The notes beneath the pieces are model-generated. The model made no database searches and was not told where the DNA came from. It was given only the letters and a program-made list of their open reading frames with translations. 60,147 nt of DNA from Clostridia bacterium (GTDB lineage Bacteria; Bacillota; Clostridia; UBA1381; UBA9506), in contig JAFQJE010000005.1 in NCBI GenBank assembly GCA_017415145.1, positions 1 to 60,147 of the forward strand, in the 5' to 3' direction. This document shows positions 49,554 through 59,341 of this stretch, piece after piece. Made by a program: the position numbers and the translations under genes. Positions within the stretch are counted from its first letter, which is position 1; each line of letters begins with the position of its first letter.

Positions 49554-50468
49554 TTTAATCTCATTAATGTCATACGGTGTGGTTTGATATACGAAATAAT
49601 TGAGCCAGTTCGTATATAGAAGGTTAGCATGAGCACGCCATGTTGAAACCGGTTCTTTCGTATCGTCGTCATCAGGGAAATAATTTTCAGGAATTTCTAT
49701 GGGAAGTCCTAAATTTTTATCCCTTAAATACTCTTTTCGTAAAGTTTCGGGGTCATACTCTGAATGTCCTGTTATAAAAATCTGTCTGCCATTTTTACTG
49801 GAAACCGCATAAACTCCCGCCTGGGGAGATGTGGATAAGATTTTTAATTCAGGATTTTTTTCAATATCCTCACGTTTTACTGTAGTATGCCTTGAATGAG
49901 GCACATAGAAGGTATCATCAAATCCACGCATTAAAATGGAATTTTTGTACTCAACAGTATGAGGATATACGCCAAAGAGTTTTTTCTCCAACGGATATTT
50001 TTTTATACCATAATGGTAATAGAGTCCTGCCTGAGCACCCCAGCAGATATGGAATGTACTGGTAACATTTTTCTTAGACCACTCCATTATTTCACAGAGT
50101 TCATCCCAATACTCAACCTCTTCAAACTCCATCTGTTCAACAGGAGCGCCTGTGATGATAAGGCCGTCAAACTTACGATCACGAACCTCATCAAATGTCT
50201 TATAAAAAGACAAGAGATGCTCTAAAGATGTGTTTTTTGATTCATAGGTGTTGGTTTTTAGAAGTTCAATCTCTATCTGCAACGGAGTATTTCCCAGCAT
50301 ACGTGAAAGCTGAGTTTCTGTATCAATTTTTAAAGGCATAAGGTTTAAAATCAAAAGTTTGAGAGGACGGATGTCCTGTGTTATAGCTCTTGTTTCTGTC
50401 ATAACGAATATGTTTTCGCTGTTTAAAACCTTTACCGCCGGTAATTCGTTTGGAATTTTAATAGGCAT
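49551..50468 (-). CDS. metA: Homoserine O-acetyltransferase, MetA type
   Basis: The 305-residue enzyme activates homoserine for methionine synthesis. MetA residues are all in place: nucleophile Cys142 ([10 protein letters not shown]), His235 and Glu237 (GHSEYDP). Position 111 is Glu (GAPVEQMEF); in this family Glu111 marks use of acetyl-CoA, whereas Gly marks succinyl-CoA. The product is therefore predicted to be O-acetylhomoserine, matching the adjacent O-acetylhomoserine sulfhydrylase. It starts 15 nt after that gene and ends at a terminator. Confidence 0.93.
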   Translation of the reverse strand: MPIKIPNELPAVKVLNSENIFVMTETRAITQDIRPLKLLILNLMPLKIDTETQLSRMLGNTPLQIEIELLKTNTYESKNTSLEHLLSFYKTFDEVRDRKFDGLIITGAPVEQMEFEEVEYWDELCEIMEWSKKNVTSTFHICWGAQAGLYYHYGIKKYPLEKKLFGVYPHTVEYKNSILMRGFDDTFYVPHSRHTTVKREDIEKNPELKILSTSPQAGVYAVSSKNGRQIFITGHSEYDPETLRKEYLRDKNLGLPIEIPENYFPDDDDTKEPVSTWRAHANLLYTNWLNYFVYQTTPYDINEIK

Positions 50469-50483
50469 AAATCGGCCTCCAAA

Positions 50484-51755
50484 TTATTTATTCAATGCCT
50501 GCTCAATGTCCGCAATAATATCCTCTGCATCCTCTAAGCCACAAGAAAATCTTACCAAATCAGGTGTAATGCCACAAGCTGCAAGTTCAGCATCGTTCAT
50601 CTGGCGATGTGTTGCATTTGCAGGATGCAGACAACATGTCTTAGAATCTGCAACATGTGTTTCAATAGAAGCGAGCTTTAGGTTTTTCATAAACTTCTCA
50701 GTTGCTGCTCTTCCGCCTTTAACACCAAAGCTTACTACACCGCAACCACCATTGGGTAAATATTTCTGAGCCAAATCATAATATTTATCTCCAGGAAGTC
50801 CGCAGTAGCTTATCCAAGCAATTTTTTCGTGATTCTTCAAGTATTCTGCTACCTTCTGTGCATTTTCGCAATGACGTTTCATACGAAGCGACAAGCTCTC
50901 TAAACCTAAATTGATATAATATGCGTGCTGAGGAGCCTGAATTGCACCAAAATCACGCATCAACTGTGCTGTTGCCTTTGTGATGAATGCTCCTTCTAAA
51001 CCAAAACGCTCTGTGTATGTCACGCCATGATAGCTTTCATCAGGTGTACATAGTCCCGGGAATTTGTCGGGATATTTTGTCCAGTCAAATTTACCTGAAT
51101 CTACGATACAACCACCAACTGATGAAGCGTGGCCATCAATATATTTTGTTGTAGAATGTGTAACAATATCTGCACCCCACTCAATAGGTCTGCAGTTTAC
51201 GGGTGTGGGGAATGTGTTGTCAATGATTAACGGAACGCCATTTTTGTGAGCAACGCGTGCAAATTTTTCAATATCTAAAACATCCAATGCAGGATTTGCA
51301 ATTGTTTCACCAAATACAGCCTTTGTATTTGGTTTCATTGCTGCCTGCAGCTCTTCCTCTGTTGCATCAGGAGAAACAAAAGTAAACTCAATACCCATTC
51401 TCTTCATCGTAACTGCGAAGAGGTTGTATGTTCCGCCATAGATTGCAGAAGATGCCACAACATGGTCACCACAGGAAGCAATGTTAAATATCGCAAAGAA
51501 GTTTGCTGCCTGACCGGAGGATGTAAGCATTGCAGCCGTTCCGCCCTCTAAAGCTGCAATACGTGCTGCAACATAATCATTTGTAGGGTTTTGAAGTCTT
51601 GTGTAAAAATATCCTGAAGCCTCCAAGTCAAAGAGTTTACCCATTTCTTCACTTGTGTCGTATTTAAATGTTGTGCTCTGATATATAGGAATTTGTCTGG
51701 GTTCTCCGTTTTTTGGAGTGTAACCCGCATGAATGCATTTTGTATCTAATTTCAT
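50484..51755 (-). CDS. metY: O-acetylhomoserine sulfhydrylase
   Basis: The 423-residue PLP enzyme replaces the acetyl group of O-acetylhomoserine with sulfide to give homocysteine. The Cys/Met-metabolism fold is evident: YTRLQNPTNDYVAARIAALEGG, IIDNTFPTPVNCRPIEWGAD and the PLP lysine in THSTTKYIDGH. The region KFPGLCTPDESYHGVTY is the extended insertion that distinguishes MetY from cystathionine gamma-synthase. It lies 16 nt after tyrS and 15 nt before metA. No SAM riboswitch or T-box precedes it, so control by methionine is not evident. Confidence 0.93.
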   Translation of the reverse strand: MKLDTKCIHAGYTPKNGEPRQIPIYQSTTFKYDTSEEMGKLFDLEASGYFYTRLQNPTNDYVAARIAALEGGTAAMLTSSGQAANFFAIFNIASCGDHVVASSAIYGGTYNLFAVTMKRMGIEFTFVSPDATEEELQAAMKPNTKAVFGETIANPALDVLDIEKFARVAHKNGVPLIIDNTFPTPVNCRPIEWGADIVTHSTTKYIDGHASSVGGCIVDSGKFDWTKYPDKFPGLCTPDESYHGVTYTERFGLEGAFITKATAQLMRDFGAIQAPQHAYYINLGLESLSLRMKRHCENAQKVAEYLKNHEKIAWISYCGLPGDKYYDLAQKYLPNGGCGVVSFGVKGGRAATEKFMKNLKLASIETHVADSKTCCLHPANATHRQMNDAELAACGITPDLVRFSCGLEDAEDIIADIEQALNK

Positions 51756-51771
51756 ATCTATACCTTCTCTC

Positions 51772-52992
51772 TTATTTTGCTATAATTTTATGAAATACTT
51801 TCTTTCCCTTTTTAACAACAATACCATTTACTAATGCATCTTTTGTTATCACATAGTTGGGTTCTGTAATTTTTACATCATCGACAGAAACACCACCCTG
51901 CTGGATTAAGCGTCTGCCTTCACCTTTTGAGGGAATGAGTTTTGCTGTAACCATTAAATCTAAAAGCTGTGTTTCATCAGCTAAATCAGATAGCGCAATT
52001 TCTGTCGTGGGCATTTCTCCACCTGCAGCACCGCCAAAGATTCCCTCCGCCATTGCCTTTGCCTTGTTAGCCTCTTCTTCGCCATGAACAAGCTTTGTAA
52101 CCTCGAAAGCTAAGCGAACTTTAGCGCGGTTCAAGTCTGCACCTTCCCATTTTTCCATTTCGCGAATTTCTTCCATGGGAACGAATGTAATCATCTTAAT
52201 CAAACGAACAACATCAGCATCGTCAACATTTCTCCAGTACTGATAGAACTCATAAGGAGAAACCTTTTCAGGATCAAGCCAGAGAGCACCCTTTGCAGTT
52301 TTACCCATTTTCTTGCCGTCTGATGTGGTAAGAAGCGTAAATGTCATGCCGTAAACCTGCTTGTTTGCCTTTCTGCGACAAAGGTCGATACCACCTAAGA
52401 TGTTACTCCACTGGTCGTCACCGCCTAATTCCATTACACAACCATATCTGTTGTTTAACTCCAAAAAGTCATAACTCTGCATTAACATATAGTTAAATTC
52501 CAAGAATGAAAGACCTTTTTCAAGTCTTGTCTGGAAACATTTTGCTCGGAGCATTTCATTAACAGAAAAGCATGAACCGATTTCGCGCAAAAATTCAATA
52601 TAGTTTAAATCTCTTAACCAGTCGGCATTGTTTACCATAATTGCTTTACCATCTGAAAAATCAATAACAGAAGACAACTGCTTTTTGAAACGTTCGCAGT
52701 TGTAGTTGATTGTTTCAACAGTCATCATCTGACGCATATCTGTTCTGCCTGAAGGGTCACCTACCATACCTGTACCGCCACCGACTAACGCTATCGGTCT
52801 GTGACCTGCATTCTGCATATGACGCATAACCACCATCTGCAGAAAATGTCCTACGTGAAGACTATCTGCCGTGGGGTCAAAACCTATATAAAAAGTTATC
52901 TTCTCTTTTCCGAGAAGCTCTCTGATTTCTTCTTCGTGTGTTGTCTGTGCAATCAAACCACGCTCTTTTAAAATGTCAAATACGTTCTGCAT
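51772..52992 (-). CDS. tyrS: Tyrosyl-tRNA synthetase
   Basis: The 406-residue class I synthetase charges tRNA-Tyr. It belongs to the TyrZ-like subgroup: the HIGH motif reads [11 protein letters not shown], the KMSKS motif is [13 protein letters not shown], and an S4 RNA-binding domain closes the protein ([21 protein letters not shown]). AAGGAG precedes the ATG. The leader is only about 30 nt, so the T-box found before many Bacillota tyrS genes is absent. Two methionine genes follow without an apparent terminator. Confidence 0.95.
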   Translation of the reverse strand: MQNVFDILKERGLIAQTTHEEEIRELLGKEKITFYIGFDPTADSLHVGHFLQMVVMRHMQNAGHRPIALVGGGTGMVGDPSGRTDMRQMMTVETINYNCERFKKQLSSVIDFSDGKAIMVNNADWLRDLNYIEFLREIGSCFSVNEMLRAKCFQTRLEKGLSFLEFNYMLMQSYDFLELNNRYGCVMELGGDDQWSNILGGIDLCRRKANKQVYGMTFTLLTTSDGKKMGKTAKGALWLDPEKVSPYEFYQYWRNVDDADVVRLIKMITFVPMEEIREMEKWEGADLNRAKVRLAFEVTKLVHGEEEANKAKAMAEGIFGGAAGGEMPTTEIALSDLADETQLLDLMVTAKLIPSKGEGRRLIQQGGVSVDDVKITEPNYVITKDALVNGIVVKKGKKVFHKIIAK

Positions 52993-53030
52993 TCTTATTT
53001 CTCCTTTTTGTTTTTCACAACTATCTGTAA

Positions 53031-53059
53031 ATTATACCACAAGCTCCCGCTTATTGCAA
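53031..53059 (-). promoter_or_regulatory. tyrS-metY-metA promoter
   Basis: On the minus strand TTGCAA (53059-53054), 17 bp, TATAAT (53036-53031) with an extended -10 (TGG). Confidence 0.82.
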
Positions 53060-53064
53060 GCACT

Positions 53065-55119
53065 TTACAATGACACAACATTTATATTTTTCAGTAAGTC
53101 CTTGTAATTTTCATGACAGGTAAAAAGTATGACCTGTGAAAATTCAGGTGATGTATTTATAAGTTCTACTGCCGAAAGCAGACGGTCATTGTCAAGCTGC
53201 GAAAATGCATCGTCTAAAATAACAGGCGGAATATGCCCCTCTGTCATTACGTTCATTGCTGCAAATCTTAATGCTATGTATAATAAATCGTATGTTCCGC
53301 GGCTCATAAATCCCGCTTCTACAATTTCACCGCTTGTGGTCTTCAAGTTCAGCTCGAAACTGTCGTTTGCTCTCACGTCCTTATATTTTTCACTAGTGAG
53401 AAAAGACAGATACTCTGCATTCTTTTCATTTAATCGTGGTGCAAAATTATTCTTTATTTCCTCGTGTGCAGACTTCAGCCACTCCGCAGCACGGCACAAA
53501 GCTGTGTAGCGTTTTTCTGCTTCGCACTTTTCAAACATAATATCATCAAGCTCCGCTTTTATATCTGCTTCGTTTCTTATTTCAGCAGTTTCCCTCACCA
53601 AACGTACAGATATTTCGTGAGCTTCTTCCTGTGCCTGTTTAATTTCTGATTTAAGTGCATTAATTTTTGCAAAGAGCTTTTCTGCGTCTTCCCCGCTATA
53701 TTCCATAACTTTTTCTGAGAACTCCACCATTTCCGTTTTTTCTGGCAATGTATCTTTTAAAGACTCTATCTCTTTTTCACAGTCTTTTAATTGTTGTTCA
53801 AGCTGTGAAGCTTGCTTTACCTTATCATTTGTCGACACATAAAGTGCCGACAACTCGTCTGAAATCAGAACACCATAGGGTTCAAAAATACTGTTAAGCT
53901 CATCATTTATTTTGTCAACTTCGTGCCTTAGTTCGTAATATACTTCTCTTTTTTTATCGTCATCTCTTCTTTTCTTGATATTTATAAGTAAAGAAATTAA
54001 TATTCCTACAACAGCAACAAGCACGCCCGATATGTATATAACCATGGACTTCAGTAAAAAACCTATGAGAAAGATGACCAAACCAAAAAAGCCGGGAATC
54101 AATCTTGTTTCGTCCAATATGGGACGTAACTTTTCCGGAACTTCTCTTTTTGCCTCAACCATTCTTTCTTCTGCTAAAAGCCTTTTGGTTTCTAAGGCTC
54201 TTGCACGGCTTATTTCTTCTGCAGAAATAACCGGCTCATTATCAGAATTTATTTTTTCCAATTGTAATTTTATATTTTGTAATTTTTCTTCTTCTTTTTT
54301 TAATCTGTTTTCAATTATTGTTTTTGATTCTTCTATTTTTTTCTGTGCAATAAATTTTTCGTGTTGCAGAGCCTGGGCATATTTTTCTTCCAAGACTTTT
54401 GCTTCCTCTTCTTTTTCAAAGGTCGTATTTTTTAAAATTTCCAAATTATGCCTATCATTTTCCAGGGTGTTCTGAGTCATACGAGAGATGCACATTTCGC
54501 TGTTGAGTTCCCTGAGTCTGTCCTCTAAAGCAGAAATTTTTCCGCCTCTGCCTGTTTTTGTTTTTAGCGAGAAAATTTCTTTTTCCATGGAATTTAAAAT
54601 CTTAGAGTAAGATACATCCTCTGCTCCGCTTGTTTCCATGTTTGAAAGTCGTGTCATTATTTCTCCGTCATCTGACTTTAAAGAATCTGCACCAAAGCTT
54701 TTTATATAAAGGGTTTTTAGAAAACCTTCACGTGAAAGTCCAAAATATTTTTGACCTATGTCATCTGCCGTATCAATTTCTTCCCACGATTCAGCATCAC
54801 GCAACACTGCCTTGTCGCCTCTTTTTGTTCCCTTGAAGCTGCGCTCAATGACAAGCCTTCTTCCCTCATCATCTGTAAAATACACTCTGCCACCAAAGGA
54901 ATCACTTTGCCATGGGCGGTACTTCTTTCGGGGAGTAATATCATCTGCTACCTTTTTACTTTCATTGGGAAGTCCGTAAAAGGCTGCAAGAATGAACTCA
55001 CACAATGTACTTTTGCCGCTCTCATTCTCACCATAAATAAGATTTACACCGTCGGCAAAAGCAAATTCACAATTATTCAATTTTCCAAAGCCGTCAATTT
55101 CAACCTTATCTATTCTCAT
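53065..55119 (-). CDS. YhaN-like AAA ATPase (SbcC/Rad50 type, membrane-embedded)
   Basis: The 684-residue protein is an SMC-like ATPase. The N-terminal Walker A is YGENESGKSTLCEF. Coiled coil spans about 190-530, interrupted by two adjacent membrane segments near 345-385 (FFGLVIFLIGFLL and ISGVLVAVVGILISLLI). The C-terminus holds the signature FMSRGTYDLLYIALRFA and Walker B PPVILDDAFSQLDND. The membrane hairpin in place of a zinc hook distinguishes YhaN from SbcC. It overlaps the nuclease gene by 14 bp, and together they probably form an SbcCD/Mre11-Rad50-like DNA-end-processing complex held at the membrane. Confidence 0.87.
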   Translation of the reverse strand: MRIDKVEIDGFGKLNNCEFAFADGVNLIYGENESGKSTLCEFILAAFYGLPNESKKVADDITPRKKYRPWQSDSFGGRVYFTDDEGRRLVIERSFKGTKRGDKAVLRDAESWEEIDTADDIGQKYFGLSREGFLKTLYIKSFGADSLKSDDGEIMTRLSNMETSGAEDVSYSKILNSMEKEIFSLKTKTGRGGKISALEDRLRELNSEMCISRMTQNTLENDRHNLEILKNTTFEKEEEAKVLEEKYAQALQHEKFIAQKKIEESKTIIENRLKKEEEKLQNIKLQLEKINSDNEPVISAEEISRARALETKRLLAEERMVEAKREVPEKLRPILDETRLIPGFFGLVIFLIGFLLKSMVIYISGVLVAVVGILISLLINIKKRRDDDKKREVYYELRHEVDKINDELNSIFEPYGVLISDELSALYVSTNDKVKQASQLEQQLKDCEKEIESLKDTLPEKTEMVEFSEKVMEYSGEDAEKLFAKINALKSEIKQAQEEAHEISVRLVRETAEIRNEADIKAELDDIMFEKCEAEKRYTALCRAAEWLKSAHEEIKNNFAPRLNEKNAEYLSFLTSEKYKDVRANDSFELNLKTTSGEIVEAGFMSRGTYDLLYIALRFAAMNVMTEGHIPPVILDDAFSQLDNDRLLSAVELINTSPEFSQVILFTCHENYKDLLKNINVVSL

Positions 55120-56182
55120 TGTTTTCCTCTTTTTCTATGTAATTTAATCCGACTTTTAAAGCTTCGTTAAATTCTTCTTCGCTCATGTTTCCTTTGTCTG
55201 CAAGGGCGTAGCGGGCAAAAAGTCCTTTCAGCGAAAATTCTTCTGAAAGCTTTTCGATGTCAACAGCAGGTTTTGTATTATCTCTGACAACTAGCGAAAA
55301 TGCATCAATTCGCTCGCATAAGACATCCGTATCTATTGCCATATTATTTTTACCTGTCAGGGTAAATCTGTAAATATGTTTTTCGCCTTTGTATTTTTCG
55401 TTTATTTTATCAACTATTTCATCATAGCCAAAGATGTCTGTTACATCAATTTCTTCATCAAAGTACATACGTTCACATACAGGGACAAAATCAGCCCTCA
55501 ATATATTCCCCTTGGTAAGCTCTATTGCATAAACGCCTTTTTCCCCTGTTTCGTCGTAACCTCTGCCCTCAGGACATCCGCAGTAGGCGTAATGTGTCGT
55601 CCCTACCTGCTTAATTTCTGTTGCTTTGTGGATATGCCCCAACGCTAAGTAATCCAGTCCGCTCTTTTCTATATCGGCTACTTTTAAGGGATTATAGTCA
55701 TTACCGCCAATATTTGCATGGAAAATTCCTATGTTAATTTTATCAGCATTTTTCACCATAAAGCTTGACAACATTTCACGCTCGTCATTGGCACTTTTAA
55801 ACGAAGCACCCCAAATATCATATTCAGGCGTTTCTACACATTCTGTTTCTGTGCCGAACACGTGAACATTACTACCAAATTCAAACGCTCTGTACACACT
55901 GTCTGCACCTAAAAAATCGTGGTTCCCCCCGATGATGTACACCTTTGTATCAGGGATTTTCGAAAACTCACCCTTTAAAAAATCAAGAGTCGATTTTGAC
56001 ACGTGTTTTCCATCAAACAAGTCACCTGCAATAATCAGCATATCCGCATTTTGCGACAAATCAATAATTCTTGCAAAGGTACGTTTCATTTCATCTCGTC
56101 TTATATTCACTTTTTTTGCGTCGAGTCCCGACATTGCCGAGTCAAAATGCACATCGGCACAGTGGATGATTTTCAAAGACAT
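55106..56182 (-). CDS. YhaO/SbcD-like DNA exonuclease (metallophosphoesterase)
   Basis: The 358-residue protein has the calcineurin-like phosphoesterase core of SbcD/Mre11: CADVHFDS, IIAGDLFDG, IIGGNHDF, FHANIGGNDYNP and LGHIHKATEI supply the two-metal site. The C-terminal portion (about 240-358) is the capping and ATPase-interaction region. It overlaps the YhaN-like gene and lies 2 nt after the histidine kinase gene, so translation of signalling and DNA-processing genes is tightly linked. Confidence 0.88.
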   Translation of the reverse strand: MSLKIIHCADVHFDSAMSGLDAKKVNIRRDEMKRTFARIIDLSQNADMLIIAGDLFDGKHVSKSTLDFLKGEFSKIPDTKVYIIGGNHDFLGADSVYRAFEFGSNVHVFGTETECVETPEYDIWGASFKSANDEREMLSSFMVKNADKINIGIFHANIGGNDYNPLKVADIEKSGLDYLALGHIHKATEIKQVGTTHYAYCGCPEGRGYDETGEKGVYAIELTKGNILRADFVPVCERMYFDEEIDVTDIFGYDEIVDKINEKYKGEKHIYRFTLTGKNNMAIDTDVLCERIDAFSLVVRDNTKPAVDIEKLSEEFSLKGLFARYALADKGNMSEEEFNEALKVGLNYIEKEENNENR

Positions 56183-56184
56183 TG

Positions 56185-57615
56185 CTATCCCTCAATTTGT
56201 TTTTTATTATCTGTTTTTTTCAATGTAAAACTAAAACGTGCAAACTCACCCTGTTTACTTTCTGCCCAGACACGCTCACCATGCGCCTGGATAATATTCT
56301 TTACGATATAAAGACCGAGACCTGCTCCGTTTTTGTCAAGACTTCTTGACTTGTCAGTTTTGTAGAATCTGTCAAAAATATGCAAAAGCTCTTCTTCCGC
56401 TATACCCATTCCCGAATTTTCGACACTAACAAAGGCTTTTCCGTTTTTTGTGCCTACTCTTATGTGGATAAAACCTTTTTCATTTGTAAATTTGATGGCA
56501 TTATCAAAGAGATTCATCATAACCCGTGATATTGCATCCCTGTCTGCTGATACCATCAGGTTATCACGCTCAAACTCCACAGACAACTGAATATTTTTAT
56601 CAGTTATACGCTTTTCAAATTTAATGATATTAAGTCTTGTGAGCTCGTTAATATCAAATTCCCTTAGTTCCAGATTGAATTTACCCTGTTCCAGCTTACT
56701 TATATCAAACAGGTCATTTACAATTCTTGACAGACGCTTGCTTTCATCTAAAACAATAGACAAATACCAATCTCTTTTTTCCTCAGGAATTGTTCCGTCT
56801 AGAATACCCTGAACAAATCCTGTGATTGTGGTCATAGGTGTACGAAGGTCGTGGGAAACATTTGCTAAAAAGCTGTTTCTTGTGTTTTCAAACTGTTCAA
56901 TAGATTCTGCCATGTAGTTGAAGGTTTCGCCGAGTTCGCCTATCTCACCTGTATCTTCAACTTCAACTCTTTGATTAAAGTTTCCTGTTGCAATTGATTT
57001 TGCCGCCTCATTAAGCTGTGTTATGGGCTTTGAAATTTTCTTTGCCACAAAATATACCATCAAGGCCGCAAACAACGTCACTATAATCATATTTCTCAAA
57101 AATATTCCAATTATTTCACTTCGTGCCTGACTTACCTGAGGCATTGGAATACTGACAAGTACACCGCCTACTATACTATCTGCATATTTTATGGGTCTTC
57201 CCACTGCCAGCATACTCACCCGTGACCCCATAGAAATAGAACCTTTAAATGTTTTTGCCTCACCCTCCAGTATGCTATTTGTAAATGTTTCTTTTAATTC
57301 GCCGCCATATCCTTTTATGCTTGATGCTATAACCTTAGCCTCATGGTCAAAGACAAAAACCTGTGTTCCCGTTGTAGCAGCTATCGTTTCTAAATCCTTA
57401 ACATACGCTCCATATGATACTGCCTGACCATTCTCTGCCAGCACCAAGGTGTTATCTACTACCTGTTGGGCAATATCTGTCAGTTTTTTCTCGTTGGTCT
57501 GGGTAAAATAGGAACCCAAAAAACCGAAAAGAAGAGTTCCTGTAAGTAATATGCTTATCAGAAATATGGACATAACAAGGGTAAAAAGTTGGAAGTAAAT
57601 GCTTTTCTTTTTCAA
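56185..57615 (-). CDS. Sensor histidine kinase
   Basis: The 476-residue kinase has two membrane segments (about 8-32 and 172-194) enclosing an extracytoplasmic sensor of about 140 residues with a dCACHE/PAS-like look. A HAMP domain follows (about 190-245). The DHp domain carries NVSHDLRTPMTTITGF with the phosphorylated His, and the ATPase domain has NLFDNAIKF, GMGIA and GAGLGLYIVK. It is of the PhoR/WalK-like class. The signal is unknown. It lies 1 nt downstream of its cognate regulator gene and immediately before the YhaO-like gene. Confidence 0.93.
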   Translation of the reverse strand: MKKKSIYFQLFTLVMSIFLISILLTGTLLFGFLGSYFTQTNEKKLTDIAQQVVDNTLVLAENGQAVSYGAYVKDLETIAATTGTQVFVFDHEAKVIASSIKGYGGELKETFTNSILEGEAKTFKGSISMGSRVSMLAVGRPIKYADSIVGGVLVSIPMPQVSQARSEIIGIFLRNMIIVTLFAALMVYFVAKKISKPITQLNEAAKSIATGNFNQRVEVEDTGEIGELGETFNYMAESIEQFENTRNSFLANVSHDLRTPMTTITGFVQGILDGTIPEEKRDWYLSIVLDESKRLSRIVNDLFDISKLEQGKFNLELREFDINELTRLNIIKFEKRITDKNIQLSVEFERDNLMVSADRDAISRVMMNLFDNAIKFTNEKGFIHIRVGTKNGKAFVSVENSGMGIAEEELLHIFDRFYKTDKSRSLDKNGAGLGLYIVKNIIQAHGERVWAESKQGEFARFSFTLKKTDNKKQIEG

Positions 57616-57616
57616 G

Positions 57617-58309
57617 TTATTTCACCTCAAATTTATAACCTACACCCCATACGGTTTTTAGCTGCCAGTTTACATTTTCTCCTGCCAGCTCAAGCTTTTC
57701 GCGAAGTCTTTTTACATGAACATCTACAGTTCTTGAGTCTCCGAAATAGTCAAATCCCCAAACTGTTTCCAACAGCTGTTCACGGGTAAATACTTTGTTT
57801 GGATTTGTCGCCAGAAAGTACAAAAGCTCAAGCTCTTTAGGGGGAATATCTATTGTTTCTCCATTTATTTTTAATTCATAGTTTGTGAGATTTATCACTA
57901 TGTTGGGATAAATTATTTCTTTATCAGTTGAGTCCTTTGGGTCGTAGCGACGAAGTATTGCTTTAATACGTGCTACGAGTTCTTTATTGTCAAAAGGCTT
58001 TACCATGTAGTCGTCTGCACCAAGTTCTAATCCTAAAACCTTATCAAAGGTTTCGCCTTTTGCAGTGAGCATCATAATCGGGATACTGCTCACACGTCTT
58101 ATCTCACGGCAAACCTGAAAACCATCCATCTTAGGCATCATAACATCAAGCAAGACAACAGAAGGTGTCTTTTCACGAAAAGCATCAAGCGCCTCCTGCC
58201 CGTCATTTGCAATAACAACCTCAAAGCCTTCTTTTTCCAAATAAAGCCTTATAATTTCACATATATTTTTGTCATCATCAACCACTAATACTCTTTGGCT
58301 TGTATTCAT
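57617..58309 (-). CDS. OmpR-family response regulator
   Basis: The 230-residue regulator has a receiver domain (VLVVDDDKNICEII with the acidic pocket, phospho-Asp in VVLLDVMMPKMDG, Lys in DYMVKPFD) and a C-terminal winged helix (PPKELELLYFLATNPNKVFTRE to RTVDVHVKRLREKL). The start used gives MNTSQRVLVVDDD, with AAAGG upstream; a 17-codon extension is rejected. It forms a two-component system with the kinase gene 1 nt downstream. The promoter lies before the upstream methyltransferase gene. Confidence 0.94.
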   Translation of the reverse strand: MNTSQRVLVVDDDKNICEIIRLYLEKEGFEVVIANDGQEALDAFREKTPSVVLLDVMMPKMDGFQVCREIRRVSSIPIMMLTAKGETFDKVLGLELGADDYMVKPFDNKELVARIKAILRRYDPKDSTDKEIIYPNIVINLTNYELKINGETIDIPPKELELLYFLATNPNKVFTREQLLETVWGFDYFGDSRTVDVHVKRLREKLELAGENVNWQLKTVWGVGYKFEVK

Positions 58310-58326
58310 AATAATCAACCTTTCTG

Positions 58327-59199
58327 TCAGTTTGCACTCCATCTTCCAGACGCACCGCAAGGAAGAATCAAATCAGAATTTTCAACAGGAATACCTATTT
58401 CTTCAGACACTACTGTACCTTGGTATTTTTTCTTTACCTTAAGTTTTAAAATATCTGCAAGTACCGTAGGTTGAAGTCCTGTTGTGTATGAATTTATCAG
58501 GAAAAACAACGGATTATCAGACATTATCTTCATACATCTTTCAACCAATGGATAAAGTTCTTCTTCAAGCTTCCACACTTCCCCGTTGGGGCCTCTTCCA
58601 TATGAGGGTGGATCCATTATGATTCCGTCGTAGGTATTCCCACGTCTGGCTTCACGCTCTACAAACTTTATTACATCATCTACAATAAACCTTACAGGCT
58701 TGTCTCTTAACCCTGAGGACTCCAAATTTTCCTTTGCCCAGGCAACCATGCCCTTTGATGAGTCAACATGTACAACTGACGCACCTGCACCTGCCGCTGC
58801 CGCTGTAGCACCGCCAGTGTAAGCAAAAAGATTCAAAACCTTTATTGGGCGATTTGCATTCTTTATAAGCTCTGAAAACCACATCCAGTTTACAGCCTGC
58901 TCAGGAAAGAGTCCTGTATGCTTAAATCCCATAGGTTTTACCCAGAAGCTTAAATTCAAAGGCTCAAAACGGATTTTCCACTTGTCTGGTATTTTTGTAT
59001 GTACTTCCCAGGAGCCGCCGCCTGTATTTTTTCTGTGATAATGAGCTGCTGCACTCCGCCACAGCTCAGGCTTTGCACGGTCTTCCCATATAACCTGCGG
59101 GTCAGGACGAATGAGTCTGTACTGTGCCCAGTCCTCAAGCTTTTCTCCACCCGAAATATCCAAAACTTTATAATCATTCCATTTATCGCAAATAAACAT
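58327..59199 (-). CDS. SAM-dependent methyltransferase, RlmI/RlmK-like
   Basis: The 290-residue protein has a class I methyltransferase fold. The SAM site is VLNLFAYTGGATAAAAGAGA, the acidic residue follows in VVHVDSSKG, and the catalytic IMDPPSYGRGP motif matches the RlmI/RlmK group of rRNA cytosine/guanine methyltransferases. The N-terminal PUA domain of RlmI is missing; instead the first 100 residues form a different beta-rich region (VIWEDRAKPELWRSAAAHYH). The substrate is therefore uncertain. It heads the five-gene run with the two-component system and the YhaO/YhaN-like pair. Confidence 0.82.
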   Translation of the reverse strand: MFICDKWNDYKVLDISGGEKLEDWAQYRLIRPDPQVIWEDRAKPELWRSAAAHYHRKNTGGGSWEVHTKIPDKWKIRFEPLNLSFWVKPMGFKHTGLFPEQAVNWMWFSELIKNANRPIKVLNLFAYTGGATAAAAGAGASVVHVDSSKGMVAWAKENLESSGLRDKPVRFIVDDVIKFVEREARRGNTYDGIIMDPPSYGRGPNGEVWKLEEELYPLVERCMKIMSDNPLFFLINSYTTGLQPTVLADILKLKVKKKYQGTVVSEEIGIPVENSDLILPCGASGRWSAN

Positions 59200-59236
59200 A
59201 GTTTTACATTCCTCTCCACGCTATTTTATACTAATT

Positions 59237-59265
59237 ATTTTACCATTTTGACACTGTTTAGTCAA
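59237..59265 (-). promoter_or_regulatory. Promoter of the methyltransferase-TCS-yhaON operon
   Basis: On the minus strand TTGACT (59265-59260), 17 bp, TAAAAT (59242-59237) with an extended -10 (TGG). Confidence 0.82.
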
Positions 59266-59341
59266 CGAATTTTTTCGCCCTGTCATAATAATTTCAAAAT
59301 GTTCATAAACTGATAAAAAATACACAAAAAGGGTGGTTACT

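Noticed and set aside
52993-53064. T-box before tyrS
   Set aside because: The promoter leaves only about 30 nt of leader, with no T-box sequence or specifier stem.
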